Shown here one piece after another: positions 45,412 through 55,835 of a DNA stretch of 64,000 nt (the first letter of the stretch is position 1; every line of letters starts with the position of its first letter). This DNA is from Cryptomeria japonica (lineage: Eukaryota > Streptophyta > Pinopsida > Cupressales > Cupressaceae). The notes beneath the pieces were generated by a model that was not told where the DNA came from, made no database searches, and saw only the letters and a list, made by a program, of their open reading frames with translations. Made by a program: the position numbers and the translations under genes. The DNA is taken from assembly GCF_030272615.1 (NCBI RefSeq), contig NC_081412.1, forward strand, positions 666,422,352 through 666,486,351, read 5' to 3'.

Positions 45412-47471
45412 TGTCCCCTTCTTCGCAGTGATTAGTTCAGTGGTCCATTGGCCTATTCCAGAGACTCATAGGCTATTTGGAAAGGAGAATTAGGGTTTCC
45501 AACTTTTGTGGAGTTTTGCTCGAGGTTTTTAGGGTTTATAAGGAGGGAATTCTTCAGTTCTGTCTATGGTTTCCTTTTGGGTTTTTCATGAGCTCCAGGG
45601 TAGCATAACATGCATTGGATTCTTTGGTGAAGTGATAACTTACTATTTTTAGTAAGTTAGGGTTTGGTTGTTTGGATGATGTTGTCTTACTGAGCTTTCC
45701 AAGCTCTTCATTTGGGTGCGAAGATCATGATTTTTGGTCATGACTTACTATTTTTAGTAAGTGGCAATATTGAGCATTTCTATTTTTAGCAGTCTCAAAC
45801 AAGGTCCTGATTCAACGCAGTTCTGTGGTCTTCGTCGCACAGCTTCATCCTTGATTTTGATGATAATTAGTACCAGAGTTATAAGTTATTGAATTAAATA
45901 TTATTTCCTTTTCCTAAGGTTTAAAATTTAATTATTTTATTACTCATTAATTGTGTTTTGGGTGACCTAGGGAAAAGGATAAATATATGCTACTAATATT
46001 ATTATTTCCCTTAGTCAGATGGCGTTGAGAGTGATTAAACATATCATGTTTATATTGTTTTAATATTGCAAGTTGTTCACCTAGCAAAAGTTCGAAATTT
46101 GCCTAGGGAGTTGGGAATAAGTGGACGCCATTTTGAGGGGACATGTTTAATTAAATTCAAATGTGTTGGGCACCTTGGAGGACATGTAATTTGGGCGTAT
46201 TTGTGTGCATTTACATTTGAATTTGGTGGAGCAAGAAGTCATAAATAAGAACCTTGGGCTCTCATTTTGGTATCTTATGAAATTGCATTGTTATGCTATC
46301 GGTTTGGTGATTGAAAATCTGAGCTTTGAAGTGTGGCTTCCTAGCTAAGTCTCAGTTTTATACTTGGAAGATAGTACCTAGCCGTGTTCTTGTAATTCCA
46401 GTGTTGTCCATGAGTGTTCTGCAAATTGTGTGGATTTTGGAGTGTTTCCTTGTTACTGGTCACGGAGTTGCTGAAACCATATTTTGCTCATACCTCTTGA
46501 CCAAGTGATTGCATCGTTCTGGGTATCGGCTCTTTGGAAGCGTATGGGAAGACAATAATTCTCCTATCTTGGCGTGGCTTTTGCTGGTCATCACAATTTT
46601 TGGTTGCAAATCGAAGTTTGCTTCTGTAGCGCCATTTTCAGACTTACCTTGGGATGCGTGCAACACATTCAGGGCTTCCAAGTTGCAAGTTTGAGGTATT
46701 GGATTGGTTGCCTATGTTATATTAGTCATTTGCATTTTATTTGGTGTGATTTCAGTTAGTCTTGAGAAAGTTATGAGTGTTTTGGTGTTTCCGGTAGTGG
46801 CTGGATAGTGTGTTTTCTAGCTTGCAGAATACAACAGCAATAGTGTTCAAGTGTGGTGTGATTTTGATAAAGGATTGTTTGAGATCAGCATTAAGCTTCT
46901 TATCTTATCTCATATCTCTATTTTCTAAGATTGTTTCAGTAGTATTGATCAATCATTCTTGTTGTTCTTATTTGTAATTCCCACTACATAAGTGGAAGAG
47001 GCTAGCTTAGGCGCCTTCTTGCTTTGTAATTCAATTTATGTACTTAGTCCTCCCACTGAATAAGTGGTCGAGTGATAAGCTTTATGCAATTGTCCTCCCG
47101 CTGAAATATGCGGTAGAGTGATAGCTTAATGTAATGTCCTCCCACTGAAATACGCGGTAGAGTGATTGAGTTTCAGTGTCTTGTTATTTTTCCCTTGGTT
47201 GGTTTACCGCCAAGAGTTCAGTTTCTATCCTGCTGGATAAGTAGATGGGGTTGGCTTGTCGCCCGTGCATTGTAATTTCAGTTTGATTTATGGTGCTAAC
47301 AATCCCCAGAACACCGTATGCTCTCACCCTCCCAGATTGGGCTCTCGGTGAACAAAAGGTGGAAGGGTTCCCTTTCAGCAGTTTGGATTATTTCTCTAAC
47401 CTTAACGGGTTATGGTGTTTGCTTGTAACTCTTATTGCTAAAAACCAAAAAAAATTAAGGGGAATATTACA
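45412..47471 (+). mobile_element. LTR-like insert of 2.06 kb (TGTCCCC...ATTACA)
   Basis: It begins TGTCCCCTTCTTCGC and ends GGGGAATATTACA, interrupting the decayed LTR gene on both sides (the homologue at 22860 is continuous). No clear 5-bp duplication: the flanks are TATAA and ATAGC. It has no gag or pol. An ATAAATA word lies near 46230 and a cluster of CCTCCCACTGAA repeats is near the 3' end. I read it as a solo LTR of a different family; orientation is uncertain. Confidence 0.5.
46978..47180 (+). repeat. Degenerate repeats with CCTCCCACTGAAATACGCGG
   Basis: Four to five units with TCC(T)CCCACTGAA, then (A)TA-x-G(C/T)GGTAGAGTGAT and GCTT. The clearest are at about 47050, 47094 and 47137, spaced 43-45 bp; a weaker one is at 46978. 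They sit in the presumed R/U5 of the 2-kb insert. Confidence 0.6.
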
Positions 47472-50096
47472 ATAGCTGATTGGCATCTATGTGAATTCCT
47501 TCATTCATCTCCATCTTAAGAATGATCTCAACTACCTCTACAATCTTATCATGCATCAAGTTTATTGCTCCATCAACTTGGGTGCATCCACTGTTGATAT
47601 CTTCAAAGATGACGTTTCTCATGTGAAGCAAGCTACACCACGGTCGGAAATCAAGTGATTGTCCATCTCTCAATACTCCTTCGTTCACCAAAGTTTGCTT
47701 CGAATGAAGTGACTTCTCAATAACTGATTTCTCTTTCCAATTTCTTATTCTTCTCTACTTCCAACTTTAGCATGTCATGAACCGTCTTCACTGTGTCGTT
47801 CATGTCTTCCAATGCTTGATCAGTGGTAGGACCTAAATCAATAGTCTCCAAGTCATATTCCTTCATTGTGATCTCACCTTTAGGCTTATCTACTCTTGGA
47901 GTGGCAATTTATATTCTTTGAGATCCTTTACCATCTCTTACCATCTTTGACATCTTTGCTGCATTCTTGTTTTTAGTAGTCTCTTGAGTTCTATCCATGA
48001 AGTTGTCTAGATCGATAGGATCTTCCTCTGCTACTATCACTTCCTTTGTTAATCTTTCCCTAAGCCATGCAAGGCTAGCATATTTCTCTTCTCCTACCTA
48101 TACTTCATTTAGTTGTTGACCTTCTCAGGGTGGAGATGTTACTTCTTGATCTTCATCCTCAATTTTCACATGTACATGATTGCCTGCCTTGTCATTGACT
48201 AGCTTAGGTGGGATTGACTTGTCTTGACCTAATGATTTGCTTACCCTTGTCTGTCCTTTCGCATCTGCTATTCTGAGCTGTAGACTCCATGGACTCATTC
48301 ACTCCATGATCAATGCTCTCTCTTTTTGGCCGATCTTCCTGGGCAGCTAAATGATTCATTTCTATTTCGTGCAAGGAGGTACTAGTAGAAGGGCAGCCTA
48401 AACTTGACTTATGATTCTTGTTTTGGGGATCTTCCTTGTGACTTTCCTTTCTCTTAGATCCTTTAGAATGCGCTAACTGGGTGGCACTTCCACTCCGGCT
48501 TTCACTTTTTGTATTGTCATCGAAAGACTCTACCTGCCCATCAATTCGAAATTCAGCTGTGTGTCTTGACTCTTCAATTTTAGAATTTGGATGTCTACCC
48601 ATCGTTTTGTATATGCTAAGACTGGCTTCATCAGATCTTTCAAGTTGGTGATATCCACATCAATCCAATTGACTTTCACTTCTTTGTCTTTCTCTTGTTC
48701 ATATATTGGCTGGAGGCGTCTTCCACTATCTTGTGCTCAATTTGGAATGTCGAAGACCTTGCATACCCTGACGATGTCGATAGGTGCCCTTGAAAACATT
48801 CTTCTTCTTACGTCTAGATCATCTTGAGCATTCATGAAATGGTCTTCAACTGTAACTTGTTCTTGTGCCTTCTTCCACTAGATCTCTTGATGCTGCCATT
48901 GTGGTCAAAGCTGTCTTTGGAAAAGTATGGAATAAGGATAGATTTCAATCCCTCTTCCACCTTCTCTGTTGTTTGCAAGGATGGACACACTTCCAATGAC
49001 TGTCCGACTGAGATGGAAAATGGAATTCTAGTCTTGTGTCTATTCTTTTGTACTTTGTGGTATGCCATCAACTACCTCACTAACTCAAAGAATGCTAACT
49101 TGTCTGTAGAATGTAGGGCAAACAAGAGCATCCTTGTATCCTGATGTAGGTGAATTTGGAAAACTAGATAAACCAAGCAGTGAACTTCTTTACTAGCTCT
49201 TTTGCTTTTGGCGATAATCTTTGATGAATACCACCTTGCAAAGTTCTTGTTATATGCATAGTGAAGGCATCATTCACTCTCCTATAATTGTCTTGCTAGG
49301 GTAATGTAGTTGAGTGTATGATTCACATGCTCTCTCTCGTATCGATTGGACCTCTATAGATTAATCCTGTGTATTCATGGGCTTTGGCAAGCGAATATGA
49401 GATATGAACTCATGTAGAATGTTCTAGTTCGTGCAAGTCTCTTGAGTTGTAAACCAATGTTATATTACTTATGATTCTTGCCCAGTTGATCCTCTCCTTT
49501 CCAATCGATATGATCTCCATGAAGTAGAACATCCAGTTCTTGAATTGAGATGCTTCAGTGGTTACCATGATTTGGTTGAGCATAATGATCACGTCATTGA
49601 ACTCCTTATAATCAATCCTATGGAGCTTGGTGGGTAGCTTAGATATGTCGGACCTACTCTGTAATAACCAAGGCATTTGTCGGCATCATCATCATAAAAT
49701 GCCTGTGCTACTTCCTTCCTCTTGTAGATCATGTTGTTAAAATCAAATATGTGGAAAGCTTCACTGATATCAAGCTCTCTCAGATAGATAGGCAAGTTCT
49801 CTGCCATCAAGTGCCACTATTATCCTTTTTCTCGCATCATAGTGCTTGGCACACTCAATGATCAGCTCATTGCACTGCACCACTAGAGGGAAGCTTGCTG
49901 CTTTCACCATCCTGCTCTCGATCATCATCTTTGAGAATCCAAAAGGCTTGGTGGTATACAAATATCCTTGAAACTTCTTCATGTTGATTTGGCCAAGGTT
50001 GACGTCTCCTACATTGCCCCAAAATTATGTAATCTTCGATTCCATCACCTCTCCCTTTGAGTCCTCCTTGATGAGAGCCTATGTTACTCCTACCAT
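47472..50096 (-). pseudogene. LTR gene of the element with primer site, strongly decayed
   Basis: ATG at 50096 (MVGVT) follows an ATTTGCAG acceptor. Recognisable pieces are GNVGDVNLGQINMKKF, ESRMVKAASFPLVVQ, IIECAKHYDARKRI, LAYLSER, FNDVIIMLNQIM, NWMFYFMEIISIGKERINWA, SSGRRHKNKLQ, a Lys/Ser-rich linker (48602-48204) and EGIHIDANQLL (47500), where the 2-kb insert breaks it. Many frameshifts and stops. Domain order equals that of the copy at 25778. Confidence 0.65.
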
Positions 50097-50302
50097 GCTC
50101 TACCTGCAAATTGCTTCCAAATGGAATGGTAATTTCAAATTGATCGTTCTTTTAGAAAAATTGCCCTTTGTTTCAAGGCACTCTTGATGTCAAATGCTGG
50201 ATTTTATCTAAATTTTTGATGTAGAATCGTTGATCTCCCTATTGCATTCATTGTTCATCAATGATGGATTCACTAAAGTTCAATTTGCTGATTCCTAACA
50301 GG

Positions 50303-50649
50303 TGTTAGGGGTAAAAACGTATGTTAGTATGAATAATAATTATAAGTGTGTTATGTGTGGTTATGTTTTGTTGTTGCCGAAAGATTCTCGTCGGGTAGTT
50401 GGGAGTTGGTGACGGTTGGCAACTTGGCCAACCGTTGGGTCTATATATTGTTTGGTTGGAACCTCGGCAGGGGGGGATTATGGATGGACAATTTTGGACA
50501 TTGGAATAAAGATATAACTTTCTGGTCTAATTATTATCGTTTGTCATTTATGTTATGATGTACAATTGTTCTGTTCCATGAATAGTTGGTACGTGTAGGA
50601 ATTACTATGTTATCGGATTATTCACCAACTATACATTTAGGACTAAACA
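50303..50649 (+). repeat. 5' LTR of the gag-only element
   Basis: Contains CTATATATTG (TATA-like, about 50438) and AATAAA (about 50503). It is followed by TTT and the TGGTGCC primer-like site. Confidence 0.85.
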
Positions 50650-50709
50650 TTTTGGTGCCGTTACCTGAACGAACCTGGAGATAACCATGGCGGCAAGCGG
50701 AAGCAATTA

Positions 50710-51027
50710 ATGGGCAAACCATTTAACCAGCAATTAATTGTCGTGGACAACGACACGCACGAAGAGAGTACCACGGAAGAGGAACGAGAGGATCAGTTGA
50801 CGGCAGACTTGGTGGAGTTGTGGGACATGTTGGTCACGCAGTACATACGACGAGAGGCTCAGGAGAGAGCCATCTCAGAAGGTGCGGTACGTGGTGAACT
50901 CACCGTCAGCACCCCCATCTTTGACCTACTTGGAAGTATTCCAAGGTTACTCGCTAGAAATTTGATTGCACTCCAAGACCAAAGGGAGGAAATGGCAAAG
51001 GAACTTCGGCGGCAACAAGTTCTCTGA
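50710..51027 (+). pseudogene. N-terminal piece of Gag of the gag-only element
   Basis: A 105-codon acidic/Glu-Arg-rich stretch (MGKPFNQQLIVVDND...), predicted mostly helical. It ends at TGA 51025 but the Glu/Arg-rich reading continues (RYEEQSRREEEEREA), so the stop looks secondary. After several further stops the reading resumes at 51228. Confidence 0.5.
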
Positions 51028-51227
51028 CGGTACGAGGAACAGAGTCGTAGGGAGGAAGAGGAGAGGGAGGCCAGTCAGCGTCATACCTCTGACACTTGAT
51101 ACCCCTATGACCGAACAAAGACAGACGTACCACTACTACCGAAGGAGTAAACGAGGGAACTGTACAACGATCTCTCCGCATAAAAGAATAGACCAACAGG
51201 AGACGACAACTAAGAGAGGTTTCCAAC

Positions 51228-52055
51228 TTGAGGAGTTCGGAGAAACACAGCAAAAGTCGGAGTGTGAGTCGGAGTCATAGTCGGGAGAGGCAAAAACCGT
51301 GTACGTGGAAGGAGTTGGCCGAGGTCGCCAGGGACCTGCCACTTCCAGACTTATCGGAGAAAGATCTCGCCGACCAGGCCCCACACTCAACGTCAAGTGA
51401 GGAAGACTCTAGAACCGAATCACAAAGCACCCAATCGGAATTTTCCGAACAAGGAGAGGAGGCGATACAAGACCTACACGAGGAAATCGCCACTATTTTC
51501 GAAGCAACGTTGTTTGGCATTAAAAACTTGTCCTTGTCGGAGGGCATCAAAATAGGAAGATCGGATCCGGAAACCCCAAGAAGGAGGGACTATAGAAGTG
51601 AAGGTGACCAAAGCTTGGTTGGCAGGGGCCCAACCAAACCAGGAGCATACGGTACCCTCCGGACACATAGTACCTTTCCGGCATATAGCCATTTCCAGGC
51701 ACGACATAAAACCGCACGGAAAATAACGATGGCACACACCCCGGAGAAACAAAAACTTCCAAAATTCATGGGCGACGGGTCAGAGGACCCCATACGGCAT
51801 TGCAAGACATGCGTCACCATCTGGGAAGCAAATGGCCAGGACGACCGGGACTACTGGGTGAAGGCGTTTCCGGCCACTCTGCGAGGAATAGCTATTGACT
51901 GGTACACAGACCTTGATGCCCAACATAAAACATCCTGGACCAATCTGAAGGCGGCCTTCGAGGAAGAATTCAAACTCCTACGGGATGACAACGAGGTTGT
52001 GGCAGAAATTTACAACACCAAACAAGGAAAAAAACGAAAATGTGCGCGCATATAA
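51228..52055 (+). pseudogene. gag: Gag capsid, first part
   Basis: A Ser/Arg-rich start (SRSVSRSHSRERQ), an acidic region, then the capsid motif: LPKFMGDGSEDPIRHCKTC, YWVKAFPATLRGIAIDWYTD and WTNLKAAFEEEF. This is the standard Retrotrans_gag layout (F-x-G-x(n)-P, W-hydrophobic block, W-x-x-L-x-x-x-F). A frameshift at about 51990-52030 moves the rest (EKNENVRAYNRRLRELL) to the next frame. Confidence 0.8.
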
Positions 52056-53256
52056 CAGAAGGCTGAGGGAACTACTTAACAAAATGGAGAACCAACCGAC
52101 AGATGGCCTCAAGAAGTGGTGGTTCGTGGAAGGATTGGTACCATCCTTGAGAAGGACGATGAAAGTGGTCCCTCTACCATCGTACGATGAAGCATACAAC
52201 CGCGCCATGGACATTGAAAGTGAGAACAAGACATCCCGAGGGAAGCGACGGACCAGCGATGGTGACAGCACGGACGAAGACAGCGACGAGGGATCCAAAA
52301 CCGTGCAAGCACTCCGGAAGGATATGATGAGGATGATGGAGTTAAAAGGTGACAAAGAAAGTGGTAAGGAAGGAAAAGAACTATGGTGTACTGACTGCAA
52401 GACTGCAGGACACACTAAAGGAAGTTGTCCCCGCAACGTTTTTTGTGACATCTGCCAAGTAATGGGACATTCCACTACGGAATGCCCGTACAACTTGAAA
52501 GCACGAAGCACATAAGTGCTCTACGCCCAACCCGACCAAGCCACACCGCCGACGACACCTCCAAAGCCAGCAACAAACTCTGACGCCTCCCCTGGAGGGT
52601 ACAATTGGCGGGGTAACAATAGATCCAATAATAAAACACCAAGGAGCAGAATTCAACCCGACGAGGAAGGAGTGCTAGAACTAGACGGATGCTCCGAGGA
52701 TGGAACCAGTTCACTAGTAGGACTTTTTGATTGGCAAATGGAGGACTATGAGCTCTTCCACCCGAAGTGTAACATACTTCAAATATGTGAGACAGGAGAA
52801 TCAAGCGGCGGGATGGAAGAACAATCTTTTCCCCCAGAGTATGGTAGATACCAAGAGGGAATGGCACGGATGGACGACATGCCAGCACACCAATTTGAAC
52901 GGGATAAAACCATCAAGTACGAGGATCAGGGTGTGGAGAAGGTTAATCTGGGCAATGAGGCAAAACCACAGGTGATACTTGTAAGGGAAAAAGCAACTAA
53001 GTCAAAGTCGGCAAGTACTAAAAAATTGAAATATCAAGAAGATGAACCTGACAGCCAGACAAGATTGGGTGTACGAAAGGAAGTAGTACACCGTACGGAT
53101 CAGTGTCATACTGCAAGGACAGAAGAAACAGTACTGAGCACGTGTACGGACGCCCAAGAGGGGACAATTCCGTATAGGGTATGGAGTGAACGATCAAGAA
53201 GGCACGAAAATCTGAGGGCTATACCGTACGGCGTACGGTTTGCAGAAGATTGCTAG
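51985..53256 (+). pseudogene. gag: Gag capsid end, two zinc knuckles and start of the extension
   Basis: Continues the capsid (NVRAYNRRLRELLNKM, WFVEGLVPSLRR), an acidic linker, then two perfect CCHC knuckles, CTDCKTAGHTKGSC and CDICQVMGHSTTEC, both C-x2-C-x4-H-x4-C. A TAA at 52513 follows the knuckles, but the frame stays open to 53256 through a Pro/Ser region and the first GTACG-rich segments (IPYGVRF). Where Gag ends in life is unclear: TAA 52513 may be the true stop or a lesion. Confidence 0.75.
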
Positions 53257-54730
53257 TCTATTGAACAACGCAGAAGTCATACCGTACAACGTACGGATTC
53301 AGGGCACGAGAGAATGGAGCCACTGTACGGTGTATGGTGTACTGAATACGGGAAGGGAAAGGCTTAGGTTGTTGTACGTGTACGGTATACAAAACTCATC
53401 TGAAGGGGAGCAAGTGTACGACATACAGGCTCCGTACGGTGTACGACACATAGTAACTAGAATTGTGGTACAAGGAAGAGCAGACCATTTGCTGTACGAG
53501 TACGGCTTAGGAGAAACAGGGGGTTGTCAACTTGTAGTACCATACGGCGTACGGAGCTGCCATACGACCATAACCCTCAAGGGTATACCCCCACCGTACG
53601 GTGTACGACCCACTTCCACCAGTACGTGCAGAGCAGAGGTATCCGTACGACAACCAGCATTAACATTTGCCAGACAAACAGAGACATCCGTACGGCCAAG
53701 ATCATCAACATCCGTACGGCAATCAGCATCAACCACACCCACAAGGAAAAGTTCGTACGGCGTACGACATCAGTCAGGCAGACAAGGAGATCCGTACGGC
53801 ATAAGGTACCAGGTGGACAGGCAAAGACATCCGTACAATAGGCACTTGTCAGGACAATCAAGGAGACCGTACAACAAGGAAACGAAAAGTGACACAATGG
53901 GCTGTACCAACTGGCGAGATAATCTGTCAAGCGGTTATAATAACGACTCAGGAAGGGGTATGGGCAGAAGAGCAGAGAAAGGCAGTTGCCGTACAACCAT
54001 GACTGCCACAGAACTTGCCAGCAGCAGGAAAACCAGGAGCAGACTGAAGGCAACAAAGGACGCAAAGGAACTCAAGGCAACATACGTAGCATTCGAGAGT
54101 GTGGCTGGCAGTGAATGTCATACTTGGTGGGAGAAAAACCCTCCAGACCATGTGATGAAGGAATCGCTTAAAAAAGCACAAGTCAACCACGCTGTGCAGA
54201 TGCCCATATTTAACATTAAAGAGTTCGAGCTAGTCCTACGGACCATGGTATCCGGTTATAACCCTCACGAACAAGCTTCGGTCATCCAGTTCCAAGGGTA
54301 CACAGTGCGGGTTTCATTCAAACCAAAAGATTGGCATGGAGGGCTACGAGCGCAATGGAAGAGTACGAGCACAATGTTCCAGAAGATTGGAGAGGGGGAA
54401 TTGTCGGCACAGCGACGGATATCGTTGCCACAGATCAGTTTGGTTGTACTTGCAACAGGAACAGAAACTGGTACGCTGGCAGCAAAAACTGGTACGGCGG
54501 CAACAGAAACTGGTACGGCGGTAGCAGAAACTGGTACGGCGGTAGCAAAAACTCGTACGTCGACAACAGAAACTGGTACGGTGTCAGCAGAAACTGATAC
54601 GGTGTCGGCAGAAACTGGTACGACGGCAACAGAAACTGGTACGGCAACAGTAAAAACCGGTACGATACCAGCAGAAACTAGTACGGGTGACTTGGAGGCA
54701 GAAACCGGTACGGTAACAACAAAAACTGGT
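53060..54730 (+). repeat. GTACG-rich region inside the gag-only element
   Basis: By eye about 36 occurrences of GTACG in 1.67 kb, many inside CCGTACGG or paired as CCGTACGGYGTACGR. They are absent at this density elsewhere in the element. The word lies in all three codon phases: PYGVR (xxG TAC G), SVRQ (GTA CG) and R-T or G-T (xGT ACG). Confidence 0.85.
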
Positions 54731-54940
54731 ACAGGTGACTGGGAGGCATTCGCAACCCAAGTGGCAGAGCTCACCTTACAGCTGGAACAGAAAGATAAAA
54801 AGCTACTAGAAGCTGCTCACATGGTAAAGAAAGCATGGGAACGACAGTTGCTGGCGGAAAAGAACCTGAAACTTCAGGCCAAACAACAACCTCCTCCTGC
54901 GGCCACTACATGGATGCCTCCTCCCTCTTCTCAGTCTTAA
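53240..54940 (+). CDS. Repetitive extension ORF of the gag-only element (566 codons)
   Basis: Open frame with PYGVR-type words (about residues 10-210), then a non-repetitive stretch (VAFESVAGSECHTWWEK, FNIKEFELVLRTMVSGYN and VIQFQGYTVRVSFKPKDWHG), a TETGTA-type heptad-like repeat (about residues 405-495) and a C-terminal coiled coil (VAELTLQLEQKDKKLLEAAH) ending PPPSSQS. The non-repetitive stretch is homologous to the relic at 59170-59410, so it is a real conserved domain; its function is unknown to me. It overlaps the previous frame by 17 bp and was probably once fused to Gag through it. No enzyme signature. Confidence 0.6.
   Translation: MQKIASLLNNAEVIPYNVRIQGTREWSHCTVYGVLNTGRERLRLLYVYGIQNSSEGEQVYDIQAPYGVRHIVTRIVVQGRADHLLYEYGLGETGGCQLVVPYGVRSCHTTITLKGIPPPYGVRPTSTSTCRAEVSVRQPALTFARQTETSVRPRSSTSVRQSASTTPTRKSSYGVRHQSGRQGDPYGIRYQVDRQRHPYNRHLSGQSRRPYNKETKSDTMGCTNWRDNLSSGYNNDSGRGMGRRAEKGSCRTTMTATELASSRKTRSRLKATKDAKELKATYVAFESVAGSECHTWWEKNPPDHVMKESLKKAQVNHAVQMPIFNIKEFELVLRTMVSGYNPHEQASVIQFQGYTVRVSFKPKDWHGGLRAQWKSTSTMFQKIGEGELSAQRRISLPQISLVVLATGTETGTLAAKTGTAATETGTAVAETGTAVAKTRTSTTETGTVSAETDTVSAETGTTATETGTATVKTGTIPAETSTGDLEAETGTVTTKTGTGDWEAFATQVAELTLQLEQKDKKLLEAAHMVKKAWERQLLAEKNLKLQAKQQPPPAATTWMPPPSSQS
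54468..54735 (+). repeat. 21-bp tandem repeat (ACTGGTACGGCGGCAACAGA)
   Basis: About a dozen units of 21 bp, some with one 15-bp spacer (GTGACTTGGAGGCA), encode ETGTAAT-like seven-residue repeats. The unit contains the GTACG word in the G-T phase, unlike the upstream PYGVR region. Confidence 0.8.
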
Positions 54941-54974
54941 CTATGTTTTATATAATTCAGTTTCTCTTGTCCGA

Positions 54975-54991
54975 GTCGTCTGGAAGACGAC
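54975..54991 (+). other. Hairpin just before the polypurine tract
   Basis: GTCGTCT-GGA-AGACGAC, a perfect 7-bp stem with a 3-nt loop, ends 5 nt before the purine tract TTTTGGAGGGG. A matching hairpin with changed base pairs occurs at 61906-61920. Confidence 0.7.
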
Positions 54992-55011
54992 TACGTTTTT
55001 GGAGGGGCTAA

Positions 55012-55358
55012 TGTTAGGGGTAAAAACGTATGTTAGTATGAATAATAATTATAAGTGTGTTATGTGTGGTTATGTTTTGTTGTTGCCGAAAGGTTCCCAT
55101 AGGGTAGTTGGGAGTTGGTGATGGTTGGCAACTTGGCCAACCATCGGGTCTATATATTGTTTGGTTGGAACCTCGGCAGGGGGGGATTATGGATGGACGA
55201 TTTCAGACATTGGAATAAAGATATAACTTTCTGGTCTAATTATTATCATTTGTCATTTATGTTATGATGTACAATTGTTCTGTTCCATGAATACTTGGTA
55301 CGTGTAGGAATTACTGTATTATCAGATTATTCACCAACTATACATTTAGGACTAAACA
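55012..55358 (+). repeat. 3' LTR of the gag-only element
   Basis: Same 347-bp length as the 5' LTR, with the differences clustered at 50384-50400 and 50490-50630 of the 5' copy. Confidence 0.85.
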
Positions 55359-55835
55359 ACAAGCACAATATTGCTGCTATCAATGACAAATTCACCAATT
55401 TAGGAAGTCAATTTGCTATTGATTGTAACAAATTTCGCTATGCCTTGAAAAACTTCACCTTGCCTTGATTAAAATCGTTGTTAATGATGAATGAATTTGC
55501 CACTCTAGCAATGACAATCTTAGCAATATCATCTTGGATTGTTGTCGCTGCCTGATCAAGATTATTCACATTATTGATTCTATGTTGATCAAATGCAATG
55601 ATCAACATTGCTTTATAGTCACTGAAAGAAGATGCTATACCTCATCACAAGGCCAACTTGTGATCTCATTTAATGATTTGCAATTTAAAGCTGAAGGCTG
55701 ACTTGGTTCACCAATTTGAATTTAAATAAAAATGTTTTTTCCTTCATCGTGGTGCCTACTCTCAAAGTGGCACAAGTTTTAAGCGTCTTCCTTTTGCCTT
55801 TCAATGAAATTGCACTTCCTCCTTGGGTGGTGCTA

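Larger units (their letters stand above)
50303..55358 (+). mobile_element. Complete gag-only LTR retrotransposon (TR-GAG-like), 5.06 kb
   Basis: Two 347-bp LTRs (50303-50649, 55012-55358) start TGTTAGGGG and end ACTAAACA. Flanks ACAGG (50298-50302) and ACAAG (55359-55363) match at 4/5. A primer-like TGGTGCCGTTACC starts 3 nt after the 5' LTR, close to the Asp-tRNA site TGGCGCCGTTGCC. A purine tract (TTTTGGAGGGGCTAA) precedes the 3' LTR. By eye the LTRs differ at about 15 of 347 positions, nearly all transitions. The interior codes for Gag and a long repetitive extension only; no protease, RT, RNase H or integrase. It must have been mobilised in trans. Confidence 0.85.

Noticed and set aside
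51275-52656. Minus-strand ORFs (90-177 codons) opposite gag
   Set aside because: Gag on the plus strand has clear capsid and zinc-knuckle motifs; the minus frames have none.
53240-53840. PYGVR repeats as an extensin or structural cell-wall protein
   Set aside because: No signal peptide, the frame lies inside an LTR element behind gag, and the DNA word repeats in several codon phases.
54265-54774. Minus-strand Val/Pro/Ser-rich ORF opposite the 21-bp repeat
   Set aside because: It is the mirror image of the 21-bp repeat on the other strand; any 3n repeat without stops opens several frames.
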